Shown here: positions 34,247 to 40,008 of the stretch, one piece after another
Layout: the number at the start of each line of letters is the position of its first letter
Position numbering within the stretch: the stretch's first letter is position 1
NCBI GenBank assembly: GCA_029779755.1
Contig: JAKOZZ010000040.1
Coordinates: 1-40,008 of the forward strand
Direction: 5' to 3'
DNA length: 40,008 bases
Origin: Pseudomonadota bacterium
Lineage (GTDB): Bacteria > Pseudomonadota > Gammaproteobacteria > Burkholderiales > Burkholderiaceae_E
Made by a program: the position numbers and the translations under genes
The notes under the pieces: generated by a model
The model's database searches: none
What the model saw: the letters and a program-made list of their open reading frames with translations, nothing else
What the model was told of the DNA's origin: nothing

Positions 34247-35806
34247 TCAGTCGGGCAGCAGGCGACGCACGTCGGTGATCGCGCCGCGCACCGCGGCGGC
34301 GGCCACCATCGCGGGACTCATCAGGTGCGTGCGCGCGCCCGCCCCCTGCCGCCCCTCGAAGTTCCGGTTGGTGCTCGACGCGCAGCGGTCGCCCGCAACG
34401 AGATGGTCGTCGTTCATGGCCACGCACATCGAGCAACCGGCCTGACGCCATTCGAACCCGGCGTCGATGAACACCTGCGCCAGTCCTTCGGCTTCGGCCT
34501 GGGCGCGGACCGTGCTCGACCCCGGCACCACCAGCGCGCGCACGCCGGGCGCGACGCGCCGGCCGCGCAGCACCCGCGCCGCGTCGCGCAGGTCGTCGAT
34601 GCGGCCGTTGGTGCACGACCCGATGAAGGCGTGGCTGATCGGCAGCCCGTCGAGGGACTGCCCCGGCACGAGGCCCATGTACTCGAGCGCGCGCGCCATG
34701 CCGCGGCGCCGTGCGGGGTCGGGCTGCGCCGCGGGGTCGGGCACCCGGGCGTCGATCGCAAAGCCCTGGTCGGGACTCGTGCCCCAGGTCACCATCGGGG
34801 CGAGCGCCGCCGCATCGAGCGACACCGTCGCGTCGAACGTCGCGCCGTCGTCGCTGCGCAACCCGCGCCACGCGCGGACGGCGGCCTCCCAGCGTGCGCC
34901 GGTCGGCACCTTGGGGCGTCCGCACAGGTAGTCGAACAGGGTGTCGTCGGGAGCGACGATCGCCCCGCGCGCCGCGGCCTCCACGCTCATGTTGCACAGG
35001 GTCAGCCGGCCCTCGACACCCAGCGCAGAGATCGCCTCGCCGGTGAACTCGATCACGTGTCCGCCGGCACCGTCGGCACCAATGCGGCGGATCAGCGCCA
35101 GCACCAGGTCCTTGGCGGTGACGCCGGGCCCGAGCCGGCCCGACACGTCCACCCGCATCGTGCGCATCACGCGGTAGATCAGCGTCTGCGTGGCGAGCAG
35201 ATGCTCGATCTCGCTGGTGCCGATGCCGAAGCCCAGCGCGCCCATCGCGCCGTGCGTGGTGGTGTGGCTGTCGCCGGCGGCGATCACCATGCCGGGCAGC
35301 ACCAGCCCCTGCTCGCTGGCGACCACGTGCTCGATGCCCTGGCGCGCGTCGAGCATGTCGTAGAGCTCGATGCCGTGCCGCGCGCAATTGGCGCCGAGCG
35401 TCGTCACCTGACGGGCGCGGTCGGCGTCGACCAGCACCATGGTGCGGGCCGTGCGTTCGGGCGTCGTCGGGTTCACGTGATCCACGACGGCCACCGACGC
35501 GGCCGGGCGCCACACCGGTCGTGCGGCCGCGTGCAGCGCGGCGAAGGCCTGCGGGCTGGTGTACTCGTTGAGCACCTGACGGTCGACGTAGAGCAGGACC
35601 TGGTCGCCGGGCATCGCGGCGCCGTCGGCGCAGGCGCCGCCCGGCTGCGCGGCATCGACGGGACCGCCGGCGGCGGGGGCGGGGTCGCGGGCGGCGGCGG
35701 GGTCGCGGGCGCCTGCCGGGTCGCGCGGGGCGGCCGTGGCGGGCCCGTCGAGCCGCCGCACCACGTGCGCGTCGACGATGCGCCGGTAGAGGGTGCGGGG
35801 GGTCAT
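34247..35806 (-). CDS. leuC: LeuC-like hydratase large subunit with N-terminal insert
   Basis: The Fe-S subunit of an isopropylmalate-isomerase-type hydratase. The three [4Fe-4S] ligands are visible: C398 in FIGSCTNGRI, and C458 and C461 in AGCSMCVAMN. Other landmarks are AGDSHTTTHGAMGALGFGIGTSEIEHLLATQTL and STNRNFEGRQGAGARTHLMSP. The protein is 519 residues, about 45-50 longer than usual. An Ala/Pro/Asp/Gly segment (about residues 21-66, with three RDPA units) is inserted between the opening helix YRRIVDAHVVRRL and the first strand LLYVDRQVLNEYTSPQAF. The frame is intact. Its start overlaps the RraA-family stop (ATGA). Confidence 0.88.
   Translation of the reverse strand: MTPRTLYRRIVDAHVVRRLDGPATAAPRDPAGARDPAAARDPAPAAGGPVDAAQPGGACADGAAMPGDQVLLYVDRQVLNEYTSPQAFAALHAAARPVWRPAASVAVVDHVNPTTPERTARTMVLVDADRARQVTTLGANCARHGIELYDMLDARQGIEHVVASEQGLVLPGMVIAAGDSHTTTHGAMGALGFGIGTSEIEHLLATQTLIYRVMRTMRVDVSGRLGPGVTAKDLVLALIRRIGADGAGGHVIEFTGEAISALGVEGRLTLCNMSVEAAARGAIVAPDDTLFDYLCGRPKVPTGARWEAAVRAWRGLRSDDGATFDATVSLDAAALAPMVTWGTSPDQGFAIDARVPDPAAQPDPARRRGMARALEYMGLVPGQSLDGLPISHAFIGSCTNGRIDDLRDAARVLRGRRVAPGVRALVVPGSSTVRAQAEAEGLAQVFIDAGFEWRQAGCSMCVAMNDDHLVAGDRCASSTNRNFEGRQGAGARTHLMSPAMVAAAAVRGAITDVRRLLPD
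35678..35731 (-). repeat. 18-bp tandem repeat inside leuC
   Basis: Three copies of an 18-base unit encode the hexapeptides APRDPA, GARDPA and AARDPA (residues 26-43). The shared core on the plus strand is GGGGTCGCGGGCG at 35681 and 35699, with a variant third copy. The period is a multiple of three, so copy-number change would keep the frame. Confidence 0.8.
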
Positions 35807-36348
35807 CCCTTCGGCGCGGTGGCGGCGTAGGCGGCGGTGGCGGCGACCGCACCCGCGACGTCGATGTCGTCCTCGGTCAGGCCGGCCGGCAGCACGATGA
35901 CGCCGTCGTCGTCGGCGACCAGGCGGTGACCCGGGGTGAAGGTGACGCCGCCGAACGTCACCGGCACGTCGGCCTCGCCGGCGCCCGTGCGCTCGCCGCG
36001 CCGCGGCACCGTGCCGAGGGCCTTCACGCCGATGTCCATCGCGTCGATCTCGACGCTGTCGCGGATCGCGCCGTGGATCACCAGGCCCGCCCAGCCGTTG
36101 CGCATCGCCACCTCGGCCATCACGTCACCGAACAGGGCCCGCGCCAGCGATCCGCCGCCGTCGATCACCAGCACCTGTCCGTGCCCCGCCTGGCCGACCG
36201 TCGCCCGCATCAGGCCGATGTCCTCGTGGCAGCGGATGGTGCGGATCGTGCCCGCGAAGGCGCGACGCCGGCCGTAGCCGCGCCACGCCAGCGCGCTGGC
36301 GCGCGCGCCGTCGCAGGCGTCGCACAGATCGGAGGTCTTGAGGGTCAT
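35803..36348 (-). CDS. RraA-family protein, possible oxo-diacid aldolase
   Basis: A 181-residue RraA/MenG-fold protein. Overall it is close to the RNase E inhibitor RraA (TSDLCDACDG, VLVIDGGGSLARALFG, VTFGGVTFTPGHRLVADDDGVIVLP). It also has the GD (74-75) and R96-D97 (HGAIRDSVEI) residues that bind Mg and pyruvate enolate in 4-hydroxy-4-methyl-2-oxoglutarate / 4-carboxy-4-hydroxy-2-oxoadipate aldolases. The E. coli RraA lacks the Asp of that pair. The position between a TctC gene and leuCD favours a metabolic aldolase, but RNase E regulation cannot be excluded. It starts 12 bases after tctC. Confidence 0.84.
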   Translation of the reverse strand: MTLKTSDLCDACDGARASALAWRGYGRRRAFAGTIRTIRCHEDIGLMRATVGQAGHGQVLVIDGGGSLARALFGDVMAEVAMRNGWAGLVIHGAIRDSVEIDAMDIGVKALGTVPRRGERTGAGEADVPVTFGGVTFTPGHRLVADDDGVIVLPAGLTEDDIDVAGAVAATAAYAATAPKG

Positions 36349-36360
36349 GGGCGGCTCCGG

Positions 36361-37341
36361 TCAGTCGATGCGTACGTTGGCTTCCTTCACGAGCCGCGCG
36401 AACGCGGCCGCATCGCCCGGAAGGAACGCGGCGAACTGCTCGGCCGAGCCGGCCACGATCTCGCCGCCCTGCGCGGCGATCTTCTCGACCACGTCGGGCA
36501 GCTTGAGGATGGCCTGCACCTCGGCATTGAGGCGCTGCGTGACCTCGCGCGGCATGCCCGCCGGCCCCAGCAGCGCGAACCACTGCGACATCTCGGCGTT
36601 GGGCACGCCCGCCTCGGCGAGGGTGGGCACGTCGGGCATCAGCGGCGAGCGCTTCTGGCTGGTGATCGCCAGCACGCGCAGCTTGCCGGCCTGCCAGTGC
36701 GGCAGCACGTTGGGCGGGCTGTCGAAGTTCAGCTCGACCTGACCGGACAGCAGGTCGACCATGGCGGCGCTGCTGCCCTTGTACGGCACGTGGATCATCT
36801 GCGTCCTGGTGGCCAGCATGAACCGCGCGGCCGCCAGGTGCTGCGCACTGCCGTTGCCCGACGACGCGAACCGCAGGCCGTCGGGCTGCTTCTGCGCCAG
36901 GGCGACGAAGGACTTCACGTCGCGCGCCGCCACCGACGGATTGACCGCCAGCAGCAGCGGGGTGGACGCGATGCGCACGATGGGCGTGAAGTCCTTGACC
37001 ACGTCGTACGGCAGCTTCGGGTACAGCGCAGGCGCCACCGAGTTGGAGTTGCTGTGCCCCAGCAGCAGCGTGTAGCCGTCGGGCTTGGACTTGGCGACGA
37101 GATCGGCGCCCACCGTCCCGGCGGCGCCGGCCTTGTTTTCGATCACCACCGGCTGGCCGAGGCGCTCCTGCAGCTTCTGCCCGACCATGCGGGCCAGCAC
37201 GTCGGTGAAGCCGCCGGGCGCGAAGCCGACGACGATCCGGATCGGCCGCTCGGGCCAGGTCTGCGCGGACAGCGGCGACGCGAGCGTTGCCGCCAGCAGG
37301 GCGGTCAGGACGGTGCGGCGGGTGCGGCGGCGGGCGGTCAT
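36361..37341 (-). CDS. TctC-type tripartite tricarboxylate transporter binding protein
   Basis: A 326-residue periplasmic solute-binding protein of the Bug/TctC family, abundant in Burkholderiales. The start MTARRRTRRT is followed by a hydrophobic stretch and a cleavage site at LSAQ near residue 27. The mature part opens WPERPIRIVVGFAPGG, with the two Bug loops visible in FAPGGFTDVLARMVGQ and ENKAGAAGTVGADLVAKSKPDGYT. The permease genes TctA and TctB are not in the window, which is common for orphan Bug proteins. Ligands are usually carboxylates. Here the downstream hydratase/aldolase genes suggest a C5-C7 di- or tricarboxylate. ATG 37341 has GGAG upstream. Confidence 0.92.
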   Translation of the reverse strand: MTARRRTRRTVLTALLAATLASPLSAQTWPERPIRIVVGFAPGGFTDVLARMVGQKLQERLGQPVVIENKAGAAGTVGADLVAKSKPDGYTLLLGHSNSNSVAPALYPKLPYDVVKDFTPIVRIASTPLLLAVNPSVAARDVKSFVALAQKQPDGLRFASSGNGSAQHLAAARFMLATRTQMIHVPYKGSSAAMVDLLSGQVELNFDSPPNVLPHWQAGKLRVLAITSQKRSPLMPDVPTLAEAGVPNAEMSQWFALLGPAGMPREVTQRLNAEVQAILKLPDVVEKIAAQGGEIVAGSAEQFAAFLPGDAAAFARLVKEANVRID

Positions 37342-37421
37342 GGCAGCTCCGGAGGAAGGGATCGCCGGATTCTGCCACCGCCCGACGGGCGTGCACCGGC
37401 GCATGCAGGCACAATCGTCGG

Positions 37422-38081
37422 ATGCCCACCCAACGCTTCGATGCCGTCCTGTTCGACTGCGACGGCGTGCTCGTCGACAGCGAGCCGATCACCAACCGCG
37501 TGCTGGCCGACATGCTCGGCGAGCTCGGCGCGCGCCTGTCGCTCGAGGAGACGATCCGCACCTTCGTCGGCAAGGCCGTCTGGCAGGAGTTCGCGCTCAT
37601 CGGCGAACTCACCGGCCGGCCGGTGCCCGAGGGCTTCTACGACGAATACAAGCGGCGGCGCGACGACGCGCTGCGCGACACCATCGAGGCCGTGCCGGGC
37701 ATCGAGGCCGTCTTCGACGCCTGCGCGTCGGCCGGTCTGCCGGTGGCCGTCGCCTCGGGCGCCGAGCGCGCCAAGATGCACATCACGCTGGGCCGCACCG
37801 GACTGCTGCCGCGGCTCGACCCGCACGTCTACGGCGCCGACCAGGTCGCGCGCAGCAAGCCGCATCCCGACGTGTATCTGCTGGCCGCCGGCGGGCTGCG
37901 CGTGGATCCGGCGCGCTGCCTGGTGATCGAGGACACGCCCACCGGCACGCAGGCGGGCGTGGCGGCCGGCGCGACGGTGTTCGGCTACTGCGCGGCCAAC
38001 GACCCGCGTGCGCTGCTCGGCGCCGGCGCAACGATGGTGTTCGACGACATGCGGCGCCTGGCCGACCTGCTGCGCGCCTGA
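37422..38081 (+). CDS. HAD-superfamily phosphatase/phosphoglucomutase-like
   Basis: A 219-residue haloacid-dehalogenase hydrolase of the beta-phosphoglucomutase/phosphoglycolate-phosphatase type. The nucleophile motif is FDCDGVLVDSEP (D12, D14), motif II is VASGAER, the Lys of motif III is K146 in RSKPHPDVY, and motif IV is VIEDTPTGTQAGVAAG. A helical cap lies between residues 18 and 85. The start ATG at 37422 gives the canonical N-terminus. The longer frame from 37287 overlaps the divergent tctC and is rejected. It is divergent from tctC (80-base gap) and convergent with the MFS gene. Substrate unknown. Confidence 0.9.
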   Translation: MPTQRFDAVLFDCDGVLVDSEPITNRVLADMLGELGARLSLEETIRTFVGKAVWQEFALIGELTGRPVPEGFYDEYKRRRDDALRDTIEAVPGIEAVFDACASAGLPVAVASGAERAKMHITLGRTGLLPRLDPHVYGADQVARSKPHPDVYLLAAGGLRVDPARCLVIEDTPTGTQAGVAAGATVFGYCAANDPRALLGAGATMVFDDMRRLADLLRA

Positions 38082-38146
38082 ACCGTACGACGGGGCTGCC
38101 CGGCGTCGTCGGAGTCGCCCGCGTCGTCGGGGCCGCCCCCTGCGTT

Positions 38147-38186
38147 TCAGTCCCGCCGCAGCCGCGTCAGTCCCGCTGCAGCCGCG
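38147..38186. repeat. Two 20-bp tandem units at 3' end of MFS gene
   Basis: TCAGTCCCGCCGCAGCCGCG (38147-38166) is followed directly by the same 20 bases with one C-to-T change (38167-38186). A third TCAG at 38187 is the MFS stop codon read on the minus strand. The array looks like duplication of the sequence just past the gene end. Confidence 0.75.
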
Positions 38187-39425
38187 TCAGGAACGCGCCG
38201 GTGCCGTCTCCACGCGCCGGGCGTGGCTGTGCGACTGCAGCCGGCTGATCGGGTGGAGCGCCATCGACGCCAGCGTCAGCAGCGTGACGCCGACGATGGG
38301 CAGGGCCACGCCGCCCGGCACGCCCCACTGCCCGATCACGGCGCCGGACACCAGCGCGCCGAGCGGCGCGCCGCCGGTGGTCGCCAGCGTCAGCGCCGCC
38401 ATCACCCGCGACTGGTGCGTGGCCGGCGACTGCTCCTGCATGATCGTGCGGCTCATCGTCATCGCCAGGCCGCCGCTCATGCCCCAGACGAAGATGCACG
38501 CGAGGTACCCCCACTGCGGCGGCGTGAACGCGATCGGCAGCAGGGCCAGGCAGCCGCTCGCCTGCGAGACCAGCAGTGCGCGTCCGGGGCGGCGCGCGCC
38601 GCCCCGCCGCATCAGGCCGACGATGCACAGCAGGGTGCCGAGCCCGAACGCCACGTAGGCGAACGAGATGTCGCGGGCGCCCCCCGCATACAGATCGCGC
38701 ACCGCGAGCGGCAGCAGCACCAGGAACACGCCGCCGAAGAACACACCCATGCCGATCGTGATCAGGTAGGTGGCGCGCAGCACCGGGGTCGACAGGATCA
38801 GCGCGAAGCCGCCCGCCAGGCCGCGCCACAGCCCTTCGGCCTGCGGGGCGTGCGACACCCGCCCGGGCGGCAGCCGCGACGCGACGAACACGCCGAGCGC
38901 GACGACCACCGCCTGCAGCACCAGCAGCGGGACCACGCCCCAGCGCGCCGCCTGGCCGGCCAGCGCCTGACCCAGCATCTGCATGCCGAACTGGGTGCCC
39001 AGCGCCAGCGTCACCATGCGCTGGACCTCGTCGCCGGCGACGCGCCGGAGCAGACCGTCGCGCGCCGGCATCGAGAAGGCGCCGACCAGTCCCCACGCAA
39101 ACGCCCACAGCAGCACCGGCGTCTCGCCGGCATGCCCCGTCCACAGCAGCACGGCGAGCACGAGCGGCATCACGACCGCGGCCGCCTGCACGCCCATCAG
39201 CCAGCGCCGCGTGTCGACGCGATCGGCGATCCAGCCGCCCATCAGCAGGAACAGCAGCAGCGGCAGCTGCCCGATCATCTGCGTGAGGCCGAACCGACCG
39301 GCCGACTGGTTGAGTTCGATCGCCATCAGCGTCGGCAGCAGCACCATCTGGATGCCGTTGGGCACCATGTACGTGGCGATGCTGGCCAGGAACCAGCGGG
39401 CGGCAGTGGGGACGGGTCGGGTCAT
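38187..39425 (-). CDS. MFS transporter
   Basis: A 412-residue major facilitator superfamily protein with about twelve hydrophobic segments. The motif-A-like loop GGWIADRVDTRRWL (about residues 62-75) lies after the second helix, and a second-half counterpart is weaker (RRGGARRPGRALL). The N-terminus MTRPVPTAARWFLASIATYMVPNGIQMVLLPTL and the overall layout resemble poorly characterised efflux-type members. The substrate cannot be read. ATG 39425 was chosen because the region upstream is repetitive non-coding DNA. The stop borders a 20-bp tandem repeat. It is convergent with the HAD gene and divergent from the thioesterase. Confidence 0.88.
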   Translation of the reverse strand: MTRPVPTAARWFLASIATYMVPNGIQMVLLPTLMAIELNQSAGRFGLTQMIGQLPLLLFLLMGGWIADRVDTRRWLMGVQAAAVVMPLVLAVLLWTGHAGETPVLLWAFAWGLVGAFSMPARDGLLRRVAGDEVQRMVTLALGTQFGMQMLGQALAGQAARWGVVPLLVLQAVVVALGVFVASRLPPGRVSHAPQAEGLWRGLAGGFALILSTPVLRATYLITIGMGVFFGGVFLVLLPLAVRDLYAGGARDISFAYVAFGLGTLLCIVGLMRRGGARRPGRALLVSQASGCLALLPIAFTPPQWGYLACIFVWGMSGGLAMTMSRTIMQEQSPATHQSRVMAALTLATTGGAPLGALVSGAVIGQWGVPGGVALPIVGVTLLTLASMALHPISRLQSHSHARRVETAPARS

Positions 39426-39729
39426 GCGGTGGTCGGGCGGGTGTCGGGCGGGTGTCGGACAGGCGTTGCGGGGGTCGGGCATCGGGCGGGCGCGGCTGCG
39501 TCTCGGGCATCGGCATGAGCGTCGCCGACGCCGCGGCGCACGGGCACGGGCACGGGCACGGGCACGGGCACGGGCCCGGGCCCGGGCACGGGCACGGGCC
39601 CGGCAGGTGGGTCAACAGTACAGGAGCGGCGCCGCGCGTGCGGGCCGGGCGACGTCATAATCCTCCGGTCGCACGCGCCCGTCGGCGGCGCAAGCGCCAC
39701 CGCCCTTGGACCGAACCCGGAACACCCCC
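39426..39729. other. Repeat-rich intergenic region between MFS and thioesterase
   Basis: A 304-base stretch without a convincing gene. It holds a doubled GTCGGGCGGGT near 39432-39455, the hexanucleotide microsatellite at 39541-39600, and a small AT-richer patch, GTCATAATCC (39654-39663), with a CATAAT that could be a -10 for the thioesterase. Open frames across it encode only His-Gly, Pro-Gly or Pro-Val dipeptide runs. Confidence 0.6.
39541..39600. repeat. Ten-copy CGGGCM hexanucleotide microsatellite
   Basis: Exactly ten tandem hexamers: five CGGGCA, two CGGGCC, two CGGGCA, one CGGGCC. The array lies about 115 bases upstream of the MFS start and 130 bases upstream of the thioesterase start. 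All-GC/A repeats of this type are prone to slippage and could change promoter spacing. Confidence 0.92.
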
Positions 39730-40008
39730 GTGACCGACCCGCTCCCCCGCCCGGCGCCCGACGCCGCCTTCACCGCCCTCGATGCGCGCCGGTTCCGCGC
39801 CGGCCCGCTCACGCGCGGCCCCTGGGATCCGCAGCACCAGCACGCCGGCCCGCCGATCGCGCTGGTGTGCCGCGCGGTCGAGCTGGCCGCGCGCGAACAC
39901 GGCCTGTCGCACATCGCGCGCCTGACGGCCAACCTGCTGCGGCCGGTGCCGATCGGCGATCTGGTCGTCGAGGTGATGACCGACTACGTCGGCCGCAACG
40001 CCGGTCAC
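39730..40008 (+). CDS. TesB-like acyl-CoA thioesterase family, 3' end outside window
   Basis: The first 93 residues of a hotdog-fold thioesterase-like protein. The frame opens with GTG at 39730 (MTDPLPRPAPDAAF), and the visible blocks are FRAGPLTRGPWDPQHQHAGPP, then ALVCRAVELAA, ARLTANLLRPVPIGDLVVEV and a strand beginning YVGRN. These match the N-terminal hotdog of the TesB/acyl-CoA thioesterase-like superfamily that hydrolyses acyl-CoAs. The rest lies beyond the edge. No ATG is available near the start, and the GTG has no strong Shine-Dalgarno, so the exact start is uncertain. Confidence 0.78.
   Translation, partial: MTDPLPRPAPDAAFTALDARRFRAGPLTRGPWDPQHQHAGPPIALVCRAVELAAREHGLSHIARLTANLLRPVPIGDLVVEVMTDYVGRNAGH

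Noticed and set aside
38082-38146. GTCGTCGG repeats between the HAD and MFS genes as a possible terminator
   Set aside because: Only a 4-bp GGGG/CCCC stem can be drawn, and no T run follows. It is better described as GC-rich filler next to the 20-bp tandem repeat.
39515-39733. Open frame with a His-Gly/Pro-Gly dipeptide run that could look like a metal-binding peptide
   Set aside because: The dipeptides come entirely from the CGGGCM microsatellite, all frames on both strands are open there, there is no ribosome site, and it overlaps the thioesterase start.

Overview
The window is very GC-rich, densely coding DNA with no tRNA, rRNA, CRISPR array, insertion sequence or phage gene that I can see. 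The gatCAB genes lie back to back with mreBCD-mrdA-rodA. That arrangement, the many branched-chain-amino-acid-type ABC and TctC-type uptake genes, and the acyl-CoA catabolic genes together suggest a Burkholderiales-type betaproteobacterium. No species can be named from the sequence alone.

Layout. (1) 1-1080: the 3' part of pyrE and a small AhpD/carboxymuconolactone decarboxylase-fold gene, closed by a bidirectional hairpin. (2) 1081-4921, minus strand: gatC-gatA-lipoprotein-gatB, the tRNA-dependent amidotransferase with an unrecognised lipoprotein gene placed inside the operon. (3) 5108-10721, plus strand: mreB-mreC-mreD-mrdA-rodA, the rod-shape elongasome. (4) 10722-11771: a long leader with the hallmarks of a yybP-ykoY manganese riboswitch ahead of a TerC/YjbE membrane protein. 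(5) 11873-14758: a degenerate acyl-CoA dehydrogenase-like protein, a PIG3-type quinone oxidoreductase (minus) and a divergent 259-aa protein that may be related to the deaminase CnbZ. (6) 14807-20194, minus strand: a DAD-like cupin dioxygenase followed by a complete LivKGFHM-type ABC importer, probably for an aromatic or organic acid. (7) 20313-25257, plus strand: an overlapping operon of an alkylglycerol-monooxygenase-like di-iron hydroxylase, a YhhN/TMEM86 lysoplasmalogenase, a SMUG1-type uracil-DNA glycosylase and a membrane protein fused to a spermidine-synthase-like domain. (8) 25277-33168, plus strand: a LiuR-like MerR regulator with a palindromic operator, isovaleryl-CoA dehydrogenase, aceK, thiolase, SDR, RidA, a second acyl-CoA dehydrogenase and a dienelactone hydrolase family protein. 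(9) 33159-37341, minus strand: TctC-RraA-LeuC-LeuD-GFA, which looks like a catabolic hydratase/aldolase operon rather than leucine biosynthesis. (10) 37422-40008: a HAD phosphatase, an MFS transporter, a hexanucleotide microsatellite and the start of a TesB-like thioesterase.

How it fits together. Regions 2 and 3 are housekeeping. Region 8 turns branched-chain and fatty acyl-CoA into acetyl-CoA, and the aceK gene inside it would switch isocitrate flux into the glyoxylate shunt, which is needed when acetyl-CoA is the carbon source. The most novel-looking item is region 7, where two enzyme families that cleave ether lipids in animals (AGMO and TMEM86) are adjacent in one bacterial operon. Short GC-rich tandem repeats recur at gene borders and inside two proteins (the gat lipoprotein and LeuC).
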